Shown here: positions 7,563 to 14,326 of the stretch, in pieces
Layout of the letters: each line of letters begins with the position of its first letter
How positions within the stretch are numbered: the stretch's first letter is position 1
DNA from: an archaeon
GTDB taxonomy: Archaea; Thermoproteota; Nitrososphaeria; Nitrososphaerales; CADDZS01
DNA length: 19,860 nt
Reading direction: 5' to 3'
NCBI GenBank assembly: GCA_021806865.1
Contig: JAKAPU010000031.1
Coordinates: 1 to 19,860 of the forward strand
Position numbers and translations under genes: made by a program
Notes under the pieces: model-generated
What the model was told of the DNA's origin: nothing
Seen by the model: the letters and a program-made list of their open reading frames with translations, nothing else
Database searches by the model: none

Positions 7563-9863
7563 CTAATCTTCTGCTGGTGGAGGTATGTCAAGCCCCTCGT
7601 CTTCGTTGGATGAAGAGAACTTTTCTAGCGAATCCAGAGCGGCAATCTTCTTGATCTCTGAAGGTGTTGCAGACACGTACTTTGCTGTTGCGAGCTCCCG
7701 GATCCTTCTTGCCATGACTTCTCCGATACCCTCAACCTTCATCAAGTCGAGCTCAGACGATGAGAAGAGTCTTTCCACACTAGCCATCTCAGAAAGGAGT
7801 CTATCTGCGAGCACTCCACTGACTCCGGGGATGCCAGAAACTATGTACCTCTGAACTTCTGCTAGAGTTGCTGGCTTTTTTCCTTCTCGTATTCTTGTAT
7901 CTTTTTTCTTGTCCATCTGCTCTCTCCTTGCAAGGTGGAAAATTATCTCCACGACCTCCTTCTCACTTGCTGCGAAGTATATCGGAACTCCAAAATCAGC
8001 GAGTACGCTAGCAAGCGCACCATAGTACGCTGACTCGCCAATTCCGCTCAGGTGCTTTTTCTCTCCCTGAATCACAAGTATCGGTCGAGCATATTTTTCC
8101 TTCAAGTTTGCAAGCTGCTTGAACAACCTGCCATCAAAGATGGACTTTACAAAGTCATCCAGGGTCTTTCTCTCGATGACTACATCGCTAGAAACAACGA
8201 AATCACCAAATTCCAATTGCTTGACTTCGACTCGCGCTCCGCGCCCGCGAAGCATATCCACTAGCTCGGAAATTTCTCTAGTATCCGCGTAAACAAGCGG
8301 CAGATTCTCGTGATCACGCCCATCGACGAATTGATCTAGTGGGCCCTTCCTCTGCTTGCCCTCGACCAATGACGTGGCAATCTTCTTTGCGTCGCCGGCC
8401 CTTCTCTTGCTCATCCAGTAGTAAGCTTCGTCCCGTGTGCCTTTGGTTACTAGAACGCAGATCTTGCCTGCGCTTCTTCGGCCTGTTCGACCTTTCCTCT
8501 GCACGAACCTGACAGCGCTGGGAACATTGTCGTAGAACACTACAATGTTGCACTCAGCAACGTCGAGTCCCTCCTCTCCCACCTGGGTTGCGACGAGTAT
8601 GTCATAGACTCCCTCGCGAAGCTGTTCGAGCGATCTGAGCTGCTGTTTCTGGCTTTGACCCCCCTCGCCACTTTTTCCAATCAGATAGCCTGCTCTGAAT
8701 CCATTCTTTGTAAGCTCGGAGTAGATCTGATCTACCGTGTCACGATAACTGGCAAAAATGATAGCGCGCTCTCCCTGTTTGACTCTCTCGACAAGCTCGA
8801 GCACTTTCGAGATTTTTGGATGCTCGGTATCGGCGATGAGCAAACCACGAGCTTGCTCGTAGGCCTCCTTGACAAGCTGATCATTCAGAAGCTCGGACAT
8901 GCCATATCCTTTCTTTCTATCGAGTAACCTATCGATGAATTTCTTGTAAGCAGAAAGGCTCTGTGTCTCGACCAAGTTGAGTGCGTGGAACAATCGTATG
9001 CTCGAAAAGAGTGCATTCTTGAGCTGCGAGCTCTGGACTTGATCCACTTTCAGGCGAAGCTTGAGCAGATCTTTAAGTGTCACAGAACCGAAGTTGCTTC
9101 TGCGCAACAGTGAAGCGTCCTCGAGCATTTTTAGACGCATGTTCAGAGCATCTCTGGTGAGCTTCTGGACGGACTTTAGGGCTGGTGATAACTCAAGCTC
9201 GACCCATTCGATGTCTGTCTTGTAGACATACGGTTTGACATCTTCGCTCTTGTCGTCGCGAATCTCAAGTTTCTCTATTTTCAGTTTGGCGATAATCTCT
9301 TCGATTTTCTCCTTGTCCGATGGTAGCGAAGCGGTCATGCCGACAACCCGACCGTTCCGCCTAAATTCATTGTACACAGAAGCTATCGTGGAGTAGGCAT
9401 GGTTTCCGACCGCCCTGTGGACTTCGTCGAATACAACAAGGGCGAAATCATCGACCTTGCATCTCTGCTTCTGCATGTCGCTGACCGTAACCTGTGGGGT
9501 GGCACAAACGACGCGCTTCGACCACACGTTTTCCCTCTCTTCGTTGGCGTCCTCCCCGGTGAGGACTCCGATCTCTGAAGAAGGCACAGCGAGATGTTTG
9601 GTGATGAAAGTATAGTGTTGGTGGACAAGCACTCTAGTGGGTGCAAGAACTAGTACTTTGGACAAGGGATCCTTTGCAAGGAAATCTGAGAGAACTAGTA
9701 GCGCGATAGCAGTCTTGCCCAGACCGGTGGGAAGGACAACAAGCGTGTTCTGCTTTGAACAAGTTTCGGCGACTTCGCGCTGGTATCGCCTTTCCTCCAA
9801 AGAGTGCGGTCTGATCAAAGGGTGGTCAAAGAACCGTGCCTCTGAAGCTGACTGCTCTTGCAA
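7563..9863 (-). CDS. hef: Hef: fused superfamily 2 helicase and XPF/ERCC4 nuclease
   Basis: A 766-residue archaeal Hef, related to eukaryotic FANCM. It processes stalled replication forks and branched DNA. The helicase half has Walker A LPTGLGKT (44-51), motif Ia APTRVLVHQH, motif II DEVH (146-149), TASL (177-180), motif V ATQVGEEGLDV (425-435) and motif VI QRKGRTGR (455-462). A helical insertion lies at about 220-345. The nuclease half (about 522-640) has YADTRE, GDF (553-555) and ERKTLDD (564-570), matching the GDx(n)ERKx3D catalytic signature, so both activities should be intact. Tandem helix-hairpin-helix motifs (IPGVSGVLADRLL, KVEGIGEVMARRI; 678-722) bind DNA. The C-terminus is a polar acidic tail (NEDEGLDIPPPAED). 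The start is TTG 9863, preceded by the strong GGGGGAAG. It is divergent from tmk, sharing a 95-base promoter region. Confidence 0.96.
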   Translation of the reverse strand: MQEQSASEARFFDHPLIRPHSLEERRYQREVAETCSKQNTLVVLPTGLGKTAIALLVLSDFLAKDPLSKVLVLAPTRVLVHQHYTFITKHLAVPSSEIGVLTGEDANEERENVWSKRVVCATPQVTVSDMQKQRCKVDDFALVVFDEVHRAVGNHAYSTIASVYNEFRRNGRVVGMTASLPSDKEKIEEIIAKLKIEKLEIRDDKSEDVKPYVYKTDIEWVELELSPALKSVQKLTRDALNMRLKMLEDASLLRRSNFGSVTLKDLLKLRLKVDQVQSSQLKNALFSSIRLFHALNLVETQSLSAYKKFIDRLLDRKKGYGMSELLNDQLVKEAYEQARGLLIADTEHPKISKVLELVERVKQGERAIIFASYRDTVDQIYSELTKNGFRAGYLIGKSGEGGQSQKQQLRSLEQLREGVYDILVATQVGEEGLDVAECNIVVFYDNVPSAVRFVQRKGRTGRRSAGKICVLVTKGTRDEAYYWMSKRRAGDAKKIATSLVEGKQRKGPLDQFVDGRDHENLPLVYADTREISELVDMLRGRGARVEVKQLEFGDFVVSSDVVIERKTLDDFVKSIFDGRLFKQLANLKEKYARPILVIQGEKKHLSGIGESAYYGALASVLADFGVPIYFAASEKEVVEIIFHLARREQMDKKKDTRIREGKKPATLAEVQRYIVSGIPGVSGVLADRLLSEMASVERLFSSSELDLMKVEGIGEVMARRIRELATAKYVSATPSEIKKIAALDSLEKFSSSNEDEGLDIPPPAED

Positions 9864-9906
9864 GCTGCTTCCCCCGATGCGAAGCGCAAGAGCTGTTAAT
9901 CAGCAT

Positions 9907-9921
9907 ATTCAAGCTTTTTAT
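9907..9921 (+). promoter_or_regulatory. Probable TATA element of the tmk gene string (divergent region with hef)
   Basis: AAGCTTTTTATC lies about 40-50 bases upstream of the tmk ATG at 9959. Transcription would start near 9940, a leader of about 20 bases. The same A/T-rich run read on the minus strand (ATAAAAAG) lies about 50 bases upstream of hef and may serve both directions. Confidence 0.5.
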
Positions 9922-9958
9922 CTGCCTGAGACTACCCCACGCGGATAACGGACGGAAG

Positions 9959-10645
9959 ATGAAGGATAAAAACAGCGGCTATCTAATTTCGTTCGAGGGG
10001 ATAGACGCTTCGGGTAAGAATACCCAGTCGAGATTGCTTTTCGAATATTTAAGATCGAAAGATATCGACTCGGAATACATCAGCTTCCCGGATTATATTA
10101 CACGAATTGGAAATGAAATACACGATTTCCTTTCCAGAAAGACAGATTACAATTTGGAAACTCGCCACCTGCTCTATGCCGCCAACAGATACGAACACAA
10201 GGAAAAGCTCCAAAAATGGATCGAGGAGGGAAAAGTAGTGGTGATAAACAGGTACTCTGAATCCAACTATGCCTATGGCGCTGCCAATGGACTTCCTCTT
10301 GATTGGCTTGTCCAGATAGAAAGCAGAATGCCAAGAGCAGATTACATTATCTCACTCAAGATCTCGCCGGAAATTTCTATGCAAAGGAAGGCAGTGCGGG
10401 ACAGGTACGAAGGAGATCTCGCATTTTTGCAGCGGGTGTCAGACGTGTACGACGCACTCGTAGAGAAAGGACGGTGGTTTGCTATTGATGGCGCAAGGCC
10501 GAAAGAGGAAGTTCATTATGAAATCTCCCAGCTCGTAGCTGCTCTTCTTGAGGAAAGCAGTAATAATAACCAGCAGATTCTGACCTCGGTCGGGCAAAAC
10601 AAGAATGCAAGTAAGATTAGATCTAGGGAAGGCGCATCAGTTTGA
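9959..10645 (+). CDS. tmk: Thymidylate kinase (dTMP kinase)
   Basis: A 228-residue P-loop kinase that phosphorylates dTMP to dTDP with ATP. It shows the family block SFEGIDASGKNTQ (11-23), the phenylalanine-containing SFPDY (42-46), the nucleotide-binding stretch NRYSESNYAYGAANGL (97-112) and the lid-like RDRYEGDLAFLQRVSDVYDAL. The frame is open further upstream to 9836, but ATG 9959 directly precedes the conserved core and lies at the right distance from the TATA element. Two positions differ from the textbook motif: the Walker A Ser/Thr after the Lys is Asn21, and the DRY/DRF triad is Asn97-Arg-Tyr. The C-terminal 30 residues after the last helix are polar and look unstructured. The stop codon overlaps the start of the next gene. 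Confidence 0.9.
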   Translation: MKDKNSGYLISFEGIDASGKNTQSRLLFEYLRSKDIDSEYISFPDYITRIGNEIHDFLSRKTDYNLETRHLLYAANRYEHKEKLQKWIEEGKVVVINRYSESNYAYGAANGLPLDWLVQIESRMPRADYIISLKISPEISMQRKAVRDRYEGDLAFLQRVSDVYDALVEKGRWFAIDGARPKEEVHYEISQLVAALLEESSNNNQQILTSVGQNKNASKIRSREGASV

Positions 10646-11145
10646 CTGAAACAATCACAGAAACAAAGGAAAACAAAACAAAGCCCTTGCTTCTGGACGA
10701 GCTGGACAAGAAAATACTCACGATTCTCCAGGACGATGCGCGAGTTTCATCCTCTGAAATATCCAGAAAAATAGGATATAACGAAAATACGATTCGATAC
10801 CGGATAGACAGACTCAGAAAGTACGGTGTCATCAAAGAGTTCACCGCACTTCTTAACCCACGCATGATTGGACTACCGATTGCGGCTATTATGATGATTA
10901 GGACGGAACCAAACCAGCTGAAAGAGGTGTTTGAACAGCTCGCAATGCTTGAGGAAACCAAACATATCCTCCAGGCAACTGGCAAGCATGACCTGATAGT
11001 GGTGGCACACTATCCATCGATGAATGCAATGAATGTTGCTTCGCAGAAGATCAAGTCGATGGAAGGGGTCAAGGAGGCAGAGATACACCTAGCTACAGGT
11101 TTGATCAAGGTGGACACGAAGTTCGATCTCAGCAAGATACCCTGA
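10642..11145 (+). CDS. Lrp/AsnC-family transcriptional regulator
   Basis: A 167-residue protein. A winged helix-turn-helix at about 18-66 (LDELDKKILTILQDDARVSS, then EISRKIGYNENTIRYRIDRLRKYGVI) is the classical AsnC N-terminus. The RAM ligand/oligomerisation domain fills about 79-155 (AAIMMIRTEPNQL, ATGKHDLIVVAHY). Such proteins form dimers or octamers and respond to amino acids. The start is TTG at 10642, overlapping the tmk stop by four bases (TTGA), so the two genes are translationally coupled. The first 17 residues (TETITETKENKTKPLLL) are an unusual polar extension. Target genes cannot be read from the sequence; neighbours suggest nucleotide or respiratory functions but this is inference. 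Confidence 0.9.
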   Translation: MTETITETKENKTKPLLLDELDKKILTILQDDARVSSSEISRKIGYNENTIRYRIDRLRKYGVIKEFTALLNPRMIGLPIAAIMMIRTEPNQLKEVFEQLAMLEETKHILQATGKHDLIVVAHYPSMNAMNVASQKIKSMEGVKEAEIHLATGLIKVDTKFDLSKIP

Positions 11146-11161
11146 ACATAACTGCGAGGAA

Positions 11162-12061
11162 GTGTTCGCATTTTTGATCAGAGACATCACCAAGGATCAA
11201 AATGAGTCGGGCGTACGACCTAACTACTCGGTGGCAAAGTGGTCGTTAGCCCTTGGGCTGGTGTTTTTGATTACGAATAACCTGTTTTATGACGCAAACA
11301 GCGTTGAATTCTTCCACATCGGAGCGCCATCTTACTTTGTTTTTACATCACTCTTTCTAATATTGTTCGGATCTGCTGCTTTTGGTTTTTCAGCGTTCTC
11401 TTATCTTCGTACAGCCAAGACGCTGTCAACGGAGATTGACTCGGATACAAAACAAGTGAAATGGCCACTTGGTCGCATAGTATCTGAGGCATTTTTCAGA
11501 GAGCGGAAACTTTTGCTTGTCAGCGCAACACTTTATGCTGTCCTATTTGCCTTCCTTGATGGAGTACTGGTTTTCCAGCCTGGCGTTAATTTCCAGAACT
11601 CCTATGGCGCCAGCACTGCTTCGTTTCTTGTCACAATGTGTTGTGGCCCAACTGGCTATGTGCCAGTTTTGCTAATGTTTTTCCCTTCCCTAAATCTCGG
11701 CCTCCAACTGATTCCATTCTCGGGATTGATCATGTTGCTCATTTCTGCGCTAGTAGGCCTTAACGTCGCCCTGCTGTCAACTGCTGTCAAGAAATCCAGA
11801 ATACAATTGTCGACAGTCAGGAGTGACAAGGGATTGTTAGGAAGCTCAGCGGGGGCTGTGTTCGGGTTGTTTGCCGGTTGTCCAACTTGCGCCGCCGTTT
11901 TCCTATTCACGATGATTGCTGGGTCGGGAGCGACAGCTGCATCACTTTTCTTATCTCAACTCCAGCCACTGTTCGTACTCTTATCAGTGCCATTGCTACT
12001 GGCCTCCGTGGTCTGGCAGGCGAAAAGCATAAGGAGATTGCTCGTGGGTTGCGCGGTTTAG
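11162..12061 (+). CDS. Polytopic membrane protein with CC and CPTC motifs, coupled to heme O synthase
   Basis: A 299-residue membrane protein that I cannot assign to a named family. Hydrophobic segments lie near 27-45, 57-80, 116-137, 152-175, 182-207, 227-250 and 258-285, giving about seven helices. Two Cys-containing motifs stand out: MCCGPTGYVP (Cys160, Cys161) and AGCPTCAAVF (Cys240, Cys243), both within hydrophobic helices and both followed by small residues. This could be a metal, heme or redox-disulfide site. A further Cys297 sits at the C-terminus. The start GTG 11162 follows GCGAGGA closely; TTG 11174 is an alternative. The gene begins 16 bases after the Lrp gene, and its stop TAG shares its last base with the GTG of ctaB. 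That coupling points to a role in heme A/O or terminal-oxidase assembly; this is inference from context. Confidence 0.7.
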   Translation: MFAFLIRDITKDQNESGVRPNYSVAKWSLALGLVFLITNNLFYDANSVEFFHIGAPSYFVFTSLFLILFGSAAFGFSAFSYLRTAKTLSTEIDSDTKQVKWPLGRIVSEAFFRERKLLLVSATLYAVLFAFLDGVLVFQPGVNFQNSYGASTASFLVTMCCGPTGYVPVLLMFFPSLNLGLQLIPFSGLIMLLISALVGLNVALLSTAVKKSRIQLSTVRSDKGLLGSSAGAVFGLFAGCPTCAAVFLFTMIAGSGATAASLFLSQLQPLFVLLSVPLLLASVVWQAKSIRRLLVGCAV

Positions 12062-12954
12062 TGTTAAATCAAAGCGAAAAAAGGCTGAGAGGCACGTTCT
12101 CAGATTACCTTCAACTTATGAAACCCGGCATCATGGTGCTTCTGGTCTTTGAGGCGCTTACTGCCATGATAGTAGCTGCAGGAAGAAATGTCCAGATATT
12201 GCCGCTAGTGTGGCTCTCGCTTGCTGGAATCTTAGCATCGGGAGGATCAGCTGCCCTAAACCACTATTTGGAAAGGAATCGCGACGTACTGATGTCTAGG
12301 ACGGAGAACAGGCCTGTCGCGACAAACAAGATTCCCCCAAAGAACGCGCTCGTTTTTGGCGTGGTAACAATAGCAATTGGGCTTGCCCTGGCCATTGTAG
12401 CTTTCAATCTGATTACGATGTTGATGATTCTGTGCGGTGCACTTTCATACGTCTTTGTTTACACGCTCTATCTTAAACCGCGCACTCACTGGAACATAGT
12501 GATCGGGGGAATCGCCGGAGTATTCCCAGCTCTGACTGGCTGGGCCTCAGTAACGAATTCAATTGGATGGCCGTCAATATTCATCGGCGCGCTTGTGTTC
12601 CTTTGGACTCCGCCACACTTCTGGGGGTTGTCGATGAAATTCAAGGAGGATTATGTGAAATCCGGATATCCAATGCTTCCAGTCGTCAAAAACCAAAAGC
12701 AGGTGATAAACTGGATCGTCTACTCTTCGATTCCATTGCTTCCGTTTTCTTTGCTTCCACTTGCAATACACGCTTTTGGCAGTTTCAACTTCATTTACTA
12801 TGCCATGGCTGTAGTTATGGGACTGGCTTTCATCTGGGTTGATATTAAAATGCTCCAAAAGCCTACGACCGACAACGCTTTCAAGGCCTTTTTGATTTCA
12901 CTCCCATATCTCTTCATCCTATTCGCTGGAATGATCGCCAGCGCTGTTATCTGA
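12061..12954 (+). CDS. ctaB: Heme O synthase (protoheme IX farnesyltransferase)
   Basis: A 297-residue UbiA-superfamily membrane prenyltransferase. It attaches farnesyl to heme B to give heme O, the precursor of heme A in terminal oxidases. The family landmarks are all visible: YLQLMKPGIM near the N-terminus, NHYLERNRDVLMSRTENRP (67-85), YTLYLKPRTHWNIVIGGIAG, WTPPHFWGLSMKFKEDY and GYPMLPVV. About eight to nine hydrophobic segments follow. In the prenyl-diphosphate site the usual NxxxDxxxD appears as NxxxExxxD (Asn67, Glu71, Asp75), and the DRDID-like run reads ERNRD. The start is taken as GTG 12061, overlapping the previous stop; TTG 12049 with AAGGAG upstream is possible. The open frame extends further back, but within the previous gene. 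It implies an aerobic oxidase elsewhere in the genome. Confidence 0.93.
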   Translation: MLNQSEKRLRGTFSDYLQLMKPGIMVLLVFEALTAMIVAAGRNVQILPLVWLSLAGILASGGSAALNHYLERNRDVLMSRTENRPVATNKIPPKNALVFGVVTIAIGLALAIVAFNLITMLMILCGALSYVFVYTLYLKPRTHWNIVIGGIAGVFPALTGWASVTNSIGWPSIFIGALVFLWTPPHFWGLSMKFKEDYVKSGYPMLPVVKNQKQVINWIVYSSIPLLPFSLLPLAIHAFGSFNFIYYAMAVVMGLAFIWVDIKMLQKPTTDNAFKAFLISLPYLFILFAGMIASAVI

Positions 12955-12983
12955 CGGCTCATTTGCGCCGGCAGTCGTCTTCT

Positions 12984-14186
12984 CTAGGCTGGAGCGAAGT
13001 CTTCTAACAACGGACCGGGCTGATCTCTAACTAGCTCAAGCGTGGCACAATGAAGCCCAGCAATTGCAAACTTGTGACTCTCGGAAAAATCAACTTCGAT
13101 TACGTCTATACCAAGTTTCTCCAGTTGCTTCACCGTTTTAGGCGAGCCAGCATTCATGACTACTTTGCCCGGCTCCAACGTCACTGCGTTGACGGCAAGG
13201 TCCCAGTATTCCTCTTGAGGAACTTCTACAATCTGAATCTTCCTTTGCTTCAGGTATCTAACGAAACCATAGTTAACGAGATCAGGGTAGAGAACGCAAG
13301 TACCAATGTCAGGCACCATCATGAACATATCTGCATGGCTAGTCCCAATGTTCCCTCCACCAATGCTGTCAACCCAGCCGGGGCTGTGGGTGACAACCAT
13401 GTTGATTCCTAATCCTTCCAGTATGAACCTGATTTGGGATAATCCCTCTTCATTTGCTACGACGCTCTCGTTGAAGACAAACGTCTTGCTGTCTAGCCAG
13501 CGGCCGGCGCCGGGTTCGCCGACACCCTTTCCATGAATAGTTAGATATATCGGGACTTGAAGAGCGGCCAAGGTCTTTGACCATATTACTTCTCTTCCTC
13601 GCTGCCAGGATCCCAGACCCATTCGATGAATTATCGCTCCGCCCTTAACCACAAGGCCGCCGCCCGCAAGCGTTACCATGTTCTTGAGATATCCGTATGC
13701 ACCAATTGCTGGTATAGGCGGTTCGACGTAGTTCACTTTTACTCCATTGTTTCTCAGAATCTTGTAGTACTCATCAAATTGTGCTTGGAGCTTCGAAAGG
13801 TCGGCATTGCCAGTCGAAGTGGAATAGTAGTATTGCCACTCTTTAGCATATTCATTGCGGGTTTCGTTTTCTGTTGGTCTTGATACCAAGACCTCTCTGA
13901 GTCTGCCGATGCCTTCCGCTCCCCATTTCCTACCCCAGATTTTTTCCACTTCGTCGTAAAAATCGATTTCATGTAACATCCAGTTCCTGAGCGGCTTGCC
14001 AGATTCGAACCAGGGCAGAGTCTTCAGAAGGGCAAACTCATCATGGGCTCTAGCTGGATGCGGCGAAGAATATGTCAAATCTTGTGATACGCCGTCAGAG
14101 AAAATAAGCTTGAACGGAACATTTTCTCGACTCGAGCTCGTTCGTCCCGATTTCTTTCTATTGGACCGGCCTGGCAATAATCTCAT
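12984..14186 (-). CDS. Amidinotransferase/deiminase-fold protein (DDAH or arginine deiminase-like)
   Basis: A 400-residue protein of the guanidino-group-modifying superfamily, which includes dimethylarginine dimethylaminohydrolase, arginine deiminase and glycine amidinotransferase. The likely catalytic residues are His284 and Asp286 in TSHADMFMMVPD (the HxDxxF pattern) and Cys380 in AGLHCATLELVRD, the usual C-terminal nucleophile. VNAVTLEPGKVVM is another family stretch. The EGGD block typical of deiminases is replaced by GEPGAGRWLD (223-232) and the usual RD substrate-binding pair is not obvious near YLKNM (166-170), so the substrate is unclear. An N-terminal extension of about 69 residues precedes the part where I expect the fold to begin (Met70, MLHEIDFYDEVEKIWG). 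ATG 14186 is used since the extension (for example EFALLKTLPWFESGKPL) looks protein-like. It is convergent with ctaB, 29 bases apart, and divergent from the phosphorylase. Confidence 0.8.
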   Translation of the reverse strand: MRLLPGRSNRKKSGRTSSSRENVPFKLIFSDGVSQDLTYSSPHPARAHDEFALLKTLPWFESGKPLRNWMLHEIDFYDEVEKIWGRKWGAEGIGRLREVLVSRPTENETRNEYAKEWQYYYSTSTGNADLSKLQAQFDEYYKILRNNGVKVNYVEPPIPAIGAYGYLKNMVTLAGGGLVVKGGAIIHRMGLGSWQRGREVIWSKTLAALQVPIYLTIHGKGVGEPGAGRWLDSKTFVFNESVVANEEGLSQIRFILEGLGINMVVTHSPGWVDSIGGGNIGTSHADMFMMVPDIGTCVLYPDLVNYGFVRYLKQRKIQIVEVPQEEYWDLAVNAVTLEPGKVVMNAGSPKTVKQLEKLGIDVIEVDFSESHKFAIAGLHCATLELVRDQPGPLLEDFAPA

Positions 14187-14278
14187 GGAAAAATCGTACT
14201 GGTAAGTCTTTTAGCTTTCTGACATCTTGCAAGAATAGATTCGATTGAGCGGACAACTCATTTCAACTGGACAAAAAT

Positions 14279-14294
14279 GTATTATAAGATAAAA
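14279..14294 (+). promoter_or_regulatory. Probable TATA element of the phosphorylase gene
   Basis: GTATTATAAGATAAAA lies about 33-48 bases before the TTG start at 14327. It is the strongest A/T-rich element in the 140-base divergent region. Transcription would begin near 14312, leaving a leader of about 15 bases. For the opposite gene, GCTAAAAG on the minus strand near 14210 is a weaker candidate. Confidence 0.55.
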
Positions 14295-14326
14295 TACGCC
14301 GATTTTGACTCGGCAAGTATTGGTAA

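Noticed and set aside
9836..9958. Upstream extension of the tmk frame
   Set aside because: It overlaps the hef coding start and the promoter; ATG 9959 precedes the conserved core directly.
11878..12060. Upstream extension of the ctaB frame
   Set aside because: It runs inside the preceding membrane-protein gene and adds residues with no CtaB similarity; GTG 12061 overlaps the previous stop as in coupled genes.
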